Positions 23,196 to 31,200 of a stretch of DNA of 37,855 nucleotides are shown one piece after another. Position 1 is the stretch's first letter. Each line of letters starts with the position of its first letter. The translations under genes and the position numbers were made by a program. Origin of the DNA: Pseudomonadota bacterium. Its GTDB lineage: Bacteria > Desulfobacterota > Desulfovibrionia > Desulfovibrionales > Desulfovibrionaceae. The notes under the pieces are model-generated. The model did not search any database. It had not been told where the DNA came from and worked only from the letters and a program-made list of their open reading frames with translations. Where the stretch lies: assembly GCA_023411815.1 (NCBI GenBank), contig JAEYOJ010000101.1:1-37855 (forward strand), in the 5' to 3' direction.

Positions 23196-25172
23196 CTAGT
23201 AAAGCGTCAGCCCCCAGTTGAAGGTGCTGGCCGAACGTTCGGCGCGCACGTTGGGGGGCAGGGGCTCGTTGAGGCGCACGAACAGCTCGTAGCCGGCGGC
23301 TTCCAGTTCCGGCCTGTGTTCCGCGAGATTCACGGGCCAGCCGGGATAGACCCAGACGTTCTGGCCGTGGCGGCGCACCCAGGCGATCTCGCCCATGGGG
23401 CTGGTCAGGGGCTCGTTGGGCTTAACTTCCTCGGCCAGGGTGCGCGACACGCACAGGGGCCACAGGCCCTCCATGACCATGCCCAGCGGCAGTGGGCTTT
23501 GTCTGCCCAACTCCAGCATGTCCTCGCGGGCCAGTTCCGGGCTGACTATGGCGCCCGAGAAGCCGAGGCGCTTCAGCTCCTGCAGGGCCAGGGGATTGGC
23601 CAGGTTGCAGAACGGCCCGGCCCAGATCTCCGTGGAGTTCCTGCGCAGGCTCTCCAGCAGGGCCATCTGCCAGGGCGCGTTGAGCACCAGCCGCCTGCCG
23701 CCGGAGGTGACTACCTGGGTCACGGCTCTGATCCACTCGGCTTCCTCGTCGGGCCAGATGACCGGCGGCAGCCACCACCACAAACGCGGAACGAGCGTGC
23801 GGCTGATCTCGCGCAGCATGCCGGGGCGCAGCCAGACGGCGGCCTCGCCCTCGATGCGGCCCATGGGCAGGCGGCGGTATACCTGCGAGAGCCTCGGCCT
23901 TCCACGCTTGGCGGCCGGCGCGGGCAGCTTGGGCGAAAAATTCGAGGCCGACTTGGCGGGAACCTTGATCTCCGCCAGCTCCTTCTCCAGCTCCTTGAGG
24001 CGCGCGACCAGCTCGGGCTCGCGGCGGTCCACCAGGAAGATGTCCGTGCCGGGCTTGGGCGGACGCTTGCCCTGGGGCTTCACGTCGAAGGTCCCGTTGC
24101 GCGGAATGCGCCTGGGCACCTTGACCATCTGGTGCCAGGGTTCGTCCTCGTAGCCCACGCGCAGCAGGTCGCCGGGCAGCAGGTCCACGCGCGGCTTGAC
24201 GGCGAAGGTTCCCTCGCCGCCCTTGGGCACGCGCGCCACCAGCAGACCCGAGCCGGTCTGGTCCTGCAGGTTCACGGGCTCCTGTTTGCGCTGAGGCAGG
24301 AAATAGTAGTGCGTGCCGGGCCGTCCCAAGGCCTGCTCCAGCAGGTCCTGGGCCTGCTTGCGCGCATCTGGCGTCGCGCCCTCGTCGCGCAGTAGGCGGT
24401 AGGCGCTGGTGACGTAGAAGACGTAGTGCGGGCCCTTCTTGCGGCCTTCGATCTTCCAGGCCTTCACCTCGGGCACGTCCAGGAGCGTCTTGACCAGCAC
24501 GTCCAGGCTCAGGTCGCGGCAGGAGAACAGACGTCCGGGCTGGCCCTTGCGCTGGTAGCGACGGCGGCAGGGCTGCACGCAGCGGCCGCGTAGGCCGCTC
24601 TTGCCGCCCAGGTAGCTGGACCAGTAGCAGCGCCCGGAGACGGCGTAGCACAGCGCGCCGTGCACGAAGACCTCCAGGCTCAGGCTCTCCGGGCAGGCTT
24701 CGGCGCAGGCCTTTATCTCGTCGATGGACAGCTCGCGGGGCAGGATGACCCGGTCCACGCCGAGCTTTTCGCGCAGCCAGACCAGGGCGGCCGGATGGGA
24801 TATGTTGGCCAGGGTGGACAGGTGCAGTTCGCCGCCGAAGCCGACCTGGCGGGCCAGGGAGGCCATGGCCAGGTCCTGGAGGATGAGCGCGTCCGGGGCC
24901 ACGGTCTTGCGCAGGCGGTCGATGAGCCGGCCGGCGGCCTCGGCGTCGCCGGGCTTGACCAGGGTGTTCATGGCCACGTAGAGCCGGACGTCTCGGCGTT
25001 CGGCCAGCCGCTTCATGGCCGCCAGCTCGCTCAGGGAGAAGTTGGCGGCCTGCATTCGCGCCGAAAAATGCTTGAGGCCCACGTACACGGCGTCGGCGCC
25101 GGCCGAGATCGCGGCCAGGAAGGACTGCATGTCTCCGGCCGGAGCCAGGATTTGCGGGAATCGCCTGTTCAT
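23196..25172 (-). CDS. U32-family protein (RlhA/TrhP-type RNA hydroxylation candidate)
   Basis: This 658-residue protein has a TIM-barrel-like N-terminal U32 domain: LAPAGDMQSFLAAISAGADAVYVG (10-32), YVAMNTLVKPGD, LILQDLAMA, LHLSTLANISHP and the signature EVFVHGALCYAVSGRCYWSSYLGG. Cys175, 182, 198 and 202 form the four-Cys set. Although annotated as collagenase-like peptidases, characterised bacterial members (TrhP, RlhA) act in prephenate-dependent RNA hydroxylation. The length is close to E. coli RlhA (about 650) rather than the shorter TrhP, but this is not proof. A long C-terminal part (220-658) contains a small beta domain. The start is ATG 25172 with only a weak Shine-Dalgarno; translation open further upstream does not look protein-like. 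Confidence 0.85.
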   Translation of the reverse strand: MNRRFPQILAPAGDMQSFLAAISAGADAVYVGLKHFSARMQAANFSLSELAAMKRLAERRDVRLYVAMNTLVKPGDAEAAGRLIDRLRKTVAPDALILQDLAMASLARQVGFGGELHLSTLANISHPAALVWLREKLGVDRVILPRELSIDEIKACAEACPESLSLEVFVHGALCYAVSGRCYWSSYLGGKSGLRGRCVQPCRRRYQRKGQPGRLFSCRDLSLDVLVKTLLDVPEVKAWKIEGRKKGPHYVFYVTSAYRLLRDEGATPDARKQAQDLLEQALGRPGTHYYFLPQRKQEPVNLQDQTGSGLLVARVPKGGEGTFAVKPRVDLLPGDLLRVGYEDEPWHQMVKVPRRIPRNGTFDVKPQGKRPPKPGTDIFLVDRREPELVARLKELEKELAEIKVPAKSASNFSPKLPAPAAKRGRPRLSQVYRRLPMGRIEGEAAVWLRPGMLREISRTLVPRLWWWLPPVIWPDEEAEWIRAVTQVVTSGGRRLVLNAPWQMALLESLRRNSTEIWAGPFCNLANPLALQELKRLGFSGAIVSPELAREDMLELGRQSPLPLGMVMEGLWPLCVSRTLAEEVKPNEPLTSPMGEIAWVRRHGQNVWVYPGWPVNLAEHRPELEAAGYELFVRLNEPLPPNVRAERSASTFNWGLTLY

Positions 25173-25235
25173 TTTATGCTCGCTCGCCCTGGGGCGTAAG
25201 ATGTTCAACCAGTAAGGGAAAAGGTATAGACCGAT

Positions 25236-26054
25236 ATGTCCGCAAGCCGCAACAATTGCCAGGACCTGAAGGTCGTCCGGGTGACGCCTTGCGGAGGAGG
25301 GGAGGGCGCTCCGCCGCTCTTCGAACTCCTCCTGTCGCTTCCGGGCTGGGATTTCCGTCCCGGCCAGTTCGTCATGCTCCGGCCGCCCGAATGGGGCCTG
25401 GATCTCGTCTGGGGCCGTCCCCTGTCCATCGCCGACGTGCGCGAAGAGGGGCTGCGGTTGCTGGTGCAGGCCATCGGCCGCGGAACGCGCAGGCTGTCCG
25501 AGCTGCGGTCGGGTCAGGTCGTGACCGTCTGGGGGCCGCTCGGCAACAGCTTCGCCGTGGAGGCGGACAAGCCGACCCTGCTGCTGGCCGGCGGCATTGG
25601 CATCGCGCCCTTTGTGGGCTATGCCGCGCGGCATCCAAGGCCGGAAAACGTCAGGCTGCTCTTCGGCCATCGCCTGCCTGGCGAATGCTACCCGCTGGCC
25701 GATTTCGCGGGCCTGGGCAAGACCGAGGCCATGCGCGAGCAGAATCCGGGGGACTTGGACCGCTTCATCGAGCACCTGGGCCAGACCATGCGCCAATACG
25801 CCCATGGCGGGCTCGTGCTGGCCTGCGGCCCGGAGCCCTTCCTGCGCACGGTGCGCAAACTGGCCCTGACCCTCAAGGCAAGAGTCCAGCTTTCGCTGGA
25901 GAACCGCATGGCCTGCGGCGTAGGGGCCTGCCTGGGCTGCGTGGCCCGTAACGGCAAGAACCAGCTCGTGCAGACCTGCACCCATGGCCCGGTCTTCTGG
26001 GCCGAGGACGTATTCCTGTCCGAGGACGCCGCACCTTTGGGAGGCAAGCCATGA
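25236..26054 (+). CDS. pyrK: Dihydroorotate dehydrogenase electron-transfer subunit
   Basis: PyrK is the FAD and [2Fe-2S] subunit that passes electrons from dihydroorotate oxidation to NAD. The 272-residue protein has the FAD site (RPGQFVMLRPPEWG, WGRPLSIADV), a pyridine-nucleotide loop (LLLAGGIGIAPFVGYA) and a C-terminal cluster motif CGVGACLGC plus a distal Cys (C227, C232, C235, C248). It overlaps pyrD by ATGA, giving the heterotetrameric class 1B enzyme. It is divergent from the U32 gene with 63 bases between. Confidence 0.95.
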   Translation: MSASRNNCQDLKVVRVTPCGGGEGAPPLFELLLSLPGWDFRPGQFVMLRPPEWGLDLVWGRPLSIADVREEGLRLLVQAIGRGTRRLSELRSGQVVTVWGPLGNSFAVEADKPTLLLAGGIGIAPFVGYAARHPRPENVRLLFGHRLPGECYPLADFAGLGKTEAMREQNPGDLDRFIEHLGQTMRQYAHGGLVLACGPEPFLRTVRKLALTLKARVQLSLENRMACGVGACLGCVARNGKNQLVQTCTHGPVFWAEDVFLSEDAAPLGGKP

Positions 26055-26971
26055 GCGCAGTGGACACAACGGTCAGGCTGCCGGGCCTGACGCTCAAGAA
26101 TCCGGTGCTCACGGCCTCGGGCACCTTCGGCTACGGACTGGAGTTCGCCCGCTACGGGAGCCTTGCGGACCTGGGCGGCATCGTGGTCAAGGGGCTGTCC
26201 CTCAAGCCCCGCCAGGGCAACCCCATGCCGCGCATCGCCGAGACGCCCTGCGGCATGCTCAACGCCATCGGCATCCAGAACATCGGCGCAGAGGCCTTCC
26301 TGCGCGACAAGCTGCCCTTCCTGCCCCGGCGGGAGACGGCCGTGGTGGCCAATCTCTACGCCTGCGACGCCCGCGAATTCGGCGAGCTGGCCGCGGTGCT
26401 GTCCGCGGCCGACGGCTTGGCGGCCCTGGAGGTCAACGTGTCCTGCCCCAACGTCAAGGAAGGCGGCGTGGCCTTCGGCCAGAATCCGGGGCAGATACGC
26501 GTCGTGACCCAGGAGGTCAAGCGCAATGCCGGAAACAAGCCGGTGATCGTCAAGCTTTCGCCCAACGTGACGGACATCGGCGAAGCCGCGCGCGCCGCAG
26601 TCGACGGCGGCGCGGACATGCTCTCGTGCATCAACACGTTGACGGGCATGGCCGTGGATATCCGCACGCGCAAGCCCCGGCTGGCCAACGTCTACGGCGG
26701 ACTGTCCGGCCCGGCCGTCAAGCCCGTGGCGCTGCGCTGCGTGCACCAGGTCTGCCGGGCCGTGTCCGTGCCGGTCATCGGCGTGGGCGGCATCGCCAGC
26801 GCCGATGACATCCTGGAGTTCATCCTGGTGGGCGCGCACGCGGTGCAGGTGGGCACGGCCAACTTCATGCGGCCGGACGCCGCCTTCCGCATGGCTGCCG
26901 AATTGCCCGCGCTCATGGAGAGGCTGGGCATCGCCAGCCTGGACGATTATCGTGGGAGCTTGAAAACCTGA
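26051..26971 (+). CDS. pyrD: Dihydroorotate dehydrogenase catalytic subunit (class 1B)
   Basis: This enzyme oxidises dihydroorotate to orotate in pyrimidine synthesis. The 306-residue protein has LKNPVLTASGTFGYG, KGLSLKPRQGNP, the NAIGIQNIG segment, the catalytic Cys132 in NVSCPNVKEGG (Cys is the class 1 base; class 2 uses Ser), INTLTGMAVD, YGGLSGPAVKP and the FMN phosphate site VGGIASADDILEFILVGAHAVQVGTAN. Coupling to pyrK by four-base overlap confirms class 1B, which is NAD-linked and common in anaerobes. Confidence 0.97.
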   Translation: MSAVDTTVRLPGLTLKNPVLTASGTFGYGLEFARYGSLADLGGIVVKGLSLKPRQGNPMPRIAETPCGMLNAIGIQNIGAEAFLRDKLPFLPRRETAVVANLYACDAREFGELAAVLSAADGLAALEVNVSCPNVKEGGVAFGQNPGQIRVVTQEVKRNAGNKPVIVKLSPNVTDIGEAARAAVDGGADMLSCINTLTGMAVDIRTRKPRLANVYGGLSGPAVKPVALRCVHQVCRAVSVPVIGVGGIASADDILEFILVGAHAVQVGTANFMRPDAAFRMAAELPALMERLGIASLDDYRGSLKT

Positions 26972-26980
26972 CGGGATAAA

Positions 26981-27014
26981 CGCCGACCCGCGCGTGAGAA
27001 CGCGCGGGTCGGCG
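26981..27014 (+). terminator. 14-bp perfect stem after pyrD
   Basis: CGCCGACCCGCGCG (26981-26994) pairs perfectly with CGCGCGGGTCGGCG (27001-27014) around TGAGAA, nine bases after the pyrD stop. The stem is very stable but no T tract follows. Confidence 0.65.
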
Positions 27015-27039
27015 AAAGAAGGCTAACCGGCCGATTGGA

Positions 27040-27158
27040 GCATTCGCTTTCGAGAATGCTTTGCTGGCCATGCGTCGGCATGTCTAGCAGTCGGCCTCGG
27101 CATAGGCGCGATTCATTTGCGCCGCAAACGCCGCAACAGGCGTCTTAAAAGTAATCTG
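27040..27158. repeat. Dispersed structured repeat, copy B
   Basis: Second copy of the element at 12281-12398, same orientation. Its hairpins are 27040-27059 (GCATTC with GAATGC), 27062-27089 (around the invariant TGCGTCGGCA), 27105-27123 (GGCGCGA with TTGCGCC) and 27128-27143 (ACGCC with GGCGT). It ends AAAAGTAATC and stops one base short of the cheY stop codon. On the minus strand it is therefore the immediate 3' untranslated region of cheY; on the plus strand it follows the pyrD hairpin. Confidence 0.75.
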
Positions 27159-27159
27159 T

Positions 27160-27549
27160 CTACTTGTATTTCTCGAGGATCTTTTCGATCTTCTGGCTCA
27201 GGACATCGGGCGTGAACGGCTTGACCACGTAGTTGGAGACCTTGGCCTGAATGGCCTCCACGAGGTTTTCCTGCTGCGCCTCGGCCGTGACCATGAGGAA
27301 GGGCAGATCCTCGAACTCCTCGCTGTCGCGGACCTTGCGCAGAAGGTCGATGCCTTTCATCTTGGGCATGTTCCAGTCGGCGATGACGAAGTCGATCTTT
27401 TCGCGATTGAGAATCTCCCAAGCCGTGGTTCCGTCGTCGGCTTCGACAATGTTGTTGTAGCCGATCTGCTTGAGGATGTTCTTGATGATGCGCCGCATGG
27501 TCGAGAAATCGTCGACGATGAGGATGCGCATGTTTGAATCATAAGGCAT
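27160..27549 (-). CDS. cheY: CheY-like response regulator
   Basis: This 129-residue stand-alone receiver domain has the acidic pocket D13 and D14, phosphoacceptor D58 (IADWNMPKMKG), T88 (MVTAEAQ) and K110 (VVKPFTP), the exact set of chemotaxis CheY, with KGIDLLRKVR helix 3. Phospho-CheY binds the flagellar switch. The start ATG 27549 has GGAGG seven bases upstream; an internal ATG (27531) begins the MRILIVDD block directly but lacks a Shine-Dalgarno. No other che gene is adjacent; the chemoreceptor at 4257 is the only other chemotaxis gene in the window. Confidence 0.92.
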   Translation of the reverse strand: MPYDSNMRILIVDDFSTMRRIIKNILKQIGYNNIVEADDGTTAWEILNREKIDFVIADWNMPKMKGIDLLRKVRDSEEFEDLPFLMVTAEAQQENLVEAIQAKVSNYVVKPFTPDVLSQKIEKILEKYK

Positions 27550-27708
27550 AGGTAGTCCTCCCCCTCAGGAGCTTCGGTTCACTGGGAGATATCAAGCATT
27601 GTTTGAAAATGCATAACGCATCGACGAGCCAAAGGGAAACGGAAATTCTGACATGTTCCTGGCCGCGTTGCGCATACATGCAATCTCCATTCCTCGCATT
27701 CTGCACTG

Positions 27709-28851
27709 TCAGTCCTGCTTGCCCGCGGGAAGTTTCGCCTTCAGGGCCATGATGCGTTCATAAGATTGCTGGATTCTCTGGCAGGACAGTTCGCCCGAGT
27801 CTACAAGCTCCAGGATGACGGCCTGGGCCTTGCGGGCGATGAGCGGATCGTGGCTCAGGTTGTTGCCGAAAAGAAGGATGTCGACGCCGGCATCCAGGGC
27901 CAGGCGTATGGTCTCGCGCAGCCCGTAATGATCGGCCACGGCGCGCATTTGCAGGTCGTCGGAGACGACAACGCCCGTGTAGCCGAGCCGTTCGCGCAGG
28001 AGTTCCTGCACCGTGTTCCGCGAAAGGGTGCCAGGATGGCTGGGGTCCAGGGCGGAGTTGAACAGGTGGCCGGTCATGATCATGTCCGCCAAGCCCTGCG
28101 TCAGGAGCCGCTTGTAGGGCGTCAGCTCCTTCTCGCTCCAGGTGGCGCTTACGTCCGTGAGGCCCAGATGCGAGTCGCTGGTGGAGCTGCCGTGGCCGGG
28201 AAAGTGCTTGAGAGCCGACAGCACGCCCGCCGTGTGCAGGCCGCGCACGAAGGCCTCGGCGTGATCGGCCACCGCCTCGGGATCCGCCGAGAAGCTGCGC
28301 TCCAGGCGTCCGATGACCGGATTGCCGGGGTTGACGTTCACATCGACCACGGGCGCGAAGTCGAGGTTGATGCCGCAGGCGGCCAGCTCCCTGCCCAGGG
28401 CGATCGCGATGCTCTGCGTGTTGTCGGGCGTCCCGCGTCCCAGCGCGGCCGCCGAGGGCGAAGCGGCGAAACCGTGGCGCTCCTTGAGCCTGGCCACCTT
28501 GCCGCCCTCCTGGTCCACGGCGACAAGCAGCGGCTGGGGAGCCAGATCTTGCAGCGCGTCCGTGAGCCGGGCCAGCTGGGCCTTGCTCTGCACGTTGCGC
28601 ACCGGGCTCTTCAGCAGCACGTCGTAATCGAAGAGGATGACGCCGCCTACCCGGCCGCTGCGCACATCCTGGGCGATGACGCTGCCCTCGTCCAACTCCA
28701 GGCCGCGAAAGCCGACCAGGATCATCTGCCCGGCCATGGCGGCCAGCTCCTGACGTTTCATGCCGCACGGATTGCCGGGAAAGGAGGTCAAGGCCCCCGC
28801 TGCGCAGGCCAGGGCCACGATGATAATGAAGGAAACGAGCAGAGCTCGCAT
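27709..28851 (-). CDS. nagZ: Exported GH3 beta-N-acetylhexosaminidase (NagZ-like)
   Basis: This 380-residue glycoside hydrolase family 3 enzyme removes N-acetylglucosamine from muropeptides or chitin-type sugars. It shows VDQEGGKVARL, FAPVVDVN, the NagZ catalytic loop KHFPGHGSSTSDSH with its Asp-His pair, DMIMTGHLFNS and nucleophile Asp in VVSDDLQM. It begins with a hydrophobic signal (MRALLVSFIIIVALACAAG, possibly a weak lipobox around ALAC), so it should be periplasmic or membrane-anchored, whereas E. coli NagZ is cytosolic. The start has GGAG five bases upstream. Lone gene, about 300 bases downstream of mutY on the same strand. Confidence 0.88.
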   Translation of the reverse strand: MRALLVSFIIIVALACAAGALTSFPGNPCGMKRQELAAMAGQMILVGFRGLELDEGSVIAQDVRSGRVGGVILFDYDVLLKSPVRNVQSKAQLARLTDALQDLAPQPLLVAVDQEGGKVARLKERHGFAASPSAAALGRGTPDNTQSIAIALGRELAACGINLDFAPVVDVNVNPGNPVIGRLERSFSADPEAVADHAEAFVRGLHTAGVLSALKHFPGHGSSTSDSHLGLTDVSATWSEKELTPYKRLLTQGLADMIMTGHLFNSALDPSHPGTLSRNTVQELLRERLGYTGVVVSDDLQMRAVADHYGLRETIRLALDAGVDILLFGNNLSHDPLIARKAQAVILELVDSGELSCQRIQQSYERIMALKAKLPAGKQD

Positions 28852-29150
28852 GAGTTCTCCGGCTGCAAGTGAAGTCCGCTGGTGCGGAGTCGGATTGAAG
28901 GGTGTTCGGCCAAGACCGACGCCAGTTGTCTAGCCCCTTCGGGCGACGAACGCAATATGGTTCGAGGCCTTGGTGGTAATGACGTATCGGTTGCCAAGAA
29001 AGGGACGTCGGCGGGGCATTGGGAAGCCTCCCGGGCCGCCGACTATGCCAGGTTGGGCACGCGATGGATCGTGCGCGACGCGGATTGTCCGCGTGCGGCG
29101 TAGGCCGGTTGGGAGGCGAGTGTCCAGGCGGTCAGCTTACGGGCTGTCCA
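28852..29150. other. Intergenic region between mutY and nagZ-like gene
   Basis: I see no supported gene. A hairpin around ACGCGGA-TTG-TCCGCGT near 29079-29095 lies about 55 bases beyond the mutY stop and could end its transcript, without a T tract. The nagZ promoter must lie within it on the minus strand but cannot be placed. Confidence 0.4.
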
Positions 29151-30257
29151 TCATGGCTTTTTGAGCCGTTCCGCGAAGCGCAGGTCGCTGCCGAGCAAAT
29201 CCAGGAGCTTTCGATGGCCGGCCGGCATGGCCAGGCTAGCCAGCTCCTCGGGGCGCACCCAGCGGCTTTCCTGCGCCGCATGCAGCACGGGCTCGCGTCT
29301 GCCGTTGGCCAGCGTGCAGAAGTAGCAGTGCAGGGCCACGCGATACTTGGTGTAGCCGTGGCGCACCACGGCGATCTTCTCCAGGCCGTTGACCTCGAAT
29401 TCGGTCTCTTCGCGGTACTCCCGGACCACGGCCTGCTCGGGCGTCTCACCAGATTCAATGCTCCCGCCGGGAAATTCCCACAGTCCGGCCCACACTCCGT
29501 CCGTCGGTCGTTTCTGCACGAAAATCAGTCCCTGGTGCACGAGCACGCCCGTGGCCACGTCCAGGGGGATGTACTCCTTGGCCTTGGCTGGCACGGGCCG
29601 CTCCAGCACGATGTCCAGGCGATGGGCCTCGCAGTGCGGCTGGATGGGGCAGGTGCTGCAGCGCGGCTTGCGCGGCAGGCAGACCAGCGAGCCGAGTTCC
29701 ATGACGGCCTGGTTGAATTCCCTGGCCCGCCCCTCGGGTATGAGCTCGCGGGCCTTGTTCCACAGGAAGGCGCTGGCGGTCTTGTCCTTGACAGGCATGT
29801 CCAGGTCGAACACGCGGGCGAAGACGCGCTCCACGTTGGCGTCCACGATGGGCTCGGGCTTGTTGTAGGCGATGCTCAGGATGGCCCCGGCCGTGTAGCG
29901 GCCGATGCCCGGCAGGGCCAGCAGGGCCTCCGGCGTATCTGGGAAAACGCCGCCGTGTTCATTTATAATGATGGCGGCCGCCCTGCGCAGATTGCGCGCC
30001 CGCGAGTAGTAGCCCAGGCCTTCCCACAGCTTGAGCAGGTCGTCCTCGCGTGAGGCGGCCAGGCTGGCCACGTCGGGAAAGCGCTCCAGGAAGCGTCGGA
30101 AATAGGTTCCGACGCGGTCCCGCTGGGTCTGCTGCAGCATGACCTCGGAGATCCAGATGCGGTAAGGCTCGTTGTTCTCGCGCCAGGGGAGAGGCTTTTT
30201 GTGGATCGTGAACCAGTCCAGAAGGCGATGGGAAAGCGTCGGCATGAACCGAGCCAT
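29151..30257 (-). CDS. mutY: A/G-specific adenine glycosylase
   Basis: MutY removes adenine mispaired with 8-oxoguanine. The 368-residue protein has catalytic Glu38 (WISEVMLQQTQ), the helix-hairpin-helix LPGIGRYTAGAI (115-126) with Asp139 (IVDANVERV), and the [4Fe-4S] loop C193-x6-C200-x2-C203-x5-C209. The C-terminal third is the NUDIX-like 8-oxoG recognition domain (VLVHQGLIFVQKRPTDGVWAGLWEFPGGSIESGETPEQA region). The start is uncertain: ATG 30257 (MARFMPTLS) or ATG 30245 (MPTLSHR), both with weak Shine-Dalgarno. It follows gpmA by 55 bases on the same strand. Confidence 0.95.
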   Translation of the reverse strand: MARFMPTLSHRLLDWFTIHKKPLPWRENNEPYRIWISEVMLQQTQRDRVGTYFRRFLERFPDVASLAASREDDLLKLWEGLGYYSRARNLRRAAAIIINEHGGVFPDTPEALLALPGIGRYTAGAILSIAYNKPEPIVDANVERVFARVFDLDMPVKDKTASAFLWNKARELIPEGRAREFNQAVMELGSLVCLPRKPRCSTCPIQPHCEAHRLDIVLERPVPAKAKEYIPLDVATGVLVHQGLIFVQKRPTDGVWAGLWEFPGGSIESGETPEQAVVREYREETEFEVNGLEKIAVVRHGYTKYRVALHCYFCTLANGRREPVLHAAQESRWVRPEELASLAMPAGHRKLLDLLGSDLRFAERLKKP

Positions 30258-30312
30258 GGCACGGTCCGGCGCGGAAGGCAAGCGGGCAGGCGCGGCGGGA
30301 CCGCTTTTCGGC

Positions 30313-31056
30313 TCAGGCCTTACCCTGTGAGGCCACGGCGGCCTGGGCCCTGCGGATCTCCTCCTGGTCGCCCAGATAGAAGCTCTCCATCGGCCGCAGG
30401 TCGGCATCCAGCTTGTAGATCAGCGGGACGCCCGTGGGGATGTTCAGGTTCGGGATGTCCTGGTCGCTTATGCGGTCCAGATGCTTGACCAGACCGCGCA
30501 GGCTGTTGCCGTGGGCGCAGATGAGCACGCGCTTGCCGGCCCGTATGTCCGGAATGACGGTCTCGAACCAGTAGGGCAGGGTGCGCTCGATGGTCAGCTT
30601 GAGACTCTCCGTGCGCGGCAGCTCGGCATCGGACAAATCCTTGTAGCGCGGATCGTTGCCCGGAAAGCGCGGGTCCGAGGGGTCCAGGACCGGCGGCGGC
30701 ACGTCGTAGCTGCGGCGCCAGATGTGCACCTGCTCGTCGCTGTGCCTGCGGGCCGTCTCGGCCTTGTTCAGCCCTTGCAGCGCGCCGTAGTGGCGCTCGT
30801 TGAGCCGCCAGGTGCGCTGAACCGGCAGCCACATGAGGTCCATGTCCTCCATGACGATCCACAAGGTCTTGATGGCCCGCTTGAGCACCGAGGTGTGGCA
30901 GACATCGAAGGTATAGCCGTCGTCCATGAGCAGCCTGGCGGCCAGATGGGCCTCCTTGACGCCGGCGTCGCTCAGGCCCACATCGGTCCAGCCCGTGAAG
31001 CGGTTCTCCAGATTCCATGTGGATTGGCCGTGGCGCAGCAGGACGAGGGTGTGCAT
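30313..31056 (-). CDS. gpmA: 2,3-bisphosphoglycerate-dependent phosphoglycerate mutase
   Basis: This enzyme interconverts 3- and 2-phosphoglycerate in glycolysis and gluconeogenesis. The 247-residue length matches E. coli GpmA (250). It has the phosphohistidine motif LLRHGQSTWNLENRFTGW (His9), LNERHYGALQGLNKAE and ICAHGNSLRGLVKHLD with the second active-site His near 186, then the NIPTGVPLIYKLD tail of the dPGM family. The start has GGAGG six bases upstream. Possibly cotranscribed with mutY. Confidence 0.97.
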   Translation of the reverse strand: MHTLVLLRHGQSTWNLENRFTGWTDVGLSDAGVKEAHLAARLLMDDGYTFDVCHTSVLKRAIKTLWIVMEDMDLMWLPVQRTWRLNERHYGALQGLNKAETARRHSDEQVHIWRRSYDVPPPVLDPSDPRFPGNDPRYKDLSDAELPRTESLKLTIERTLPYWFETVIPDIRAGKRVLICAHGNSLRGLVKHLDRISDQDIPNLNIPTGVPLIYKLDADLRPMESFYLGDQEEIRRAQAAVASQGKA

Positions 31057-31157
31057 GGGCGACCTCCGGGTGACTGGTTGGCGGCTCGAGAGGCAAGGGT
31101 CATTCTACCAAAAGAGGCCTGGCGATCAACCTCCGGCAGCGGAACCGGCGAGGATGA

Positions 31158-31198
31158 TTTGGCCCCCCCCGCGTAAGGAATGGCGCAGGGGGGCCAAA
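31158..31198 (-). terminator. GC-rich stem after thiC
   Basis: TTTGGCCCCCC (31158-31168) pairs perfectly over 11 bp with GGGGGGCCAAA (31188-31198), beginning two bases after the leftward thiC stop. The minus-strand tail is AAATCATCC rather than a T tract, so termination efficiency is uncertain. Confidence 0.55.
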
Positions 31199-31200
31199 GG

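Noticed and set aside
23196..26069. 957-residue version of the U32 protein
   Set aside because: The extra N-terminal part is antisense to pyrK; the protein-like sequence starts at ATG 25172.
28970..29164. 64-codon plus-strand frame between nagZ-like gene and mutY
   Set aside because: Arg/Pro/Gly-rich, overlaps the end of mutY, no start signal.
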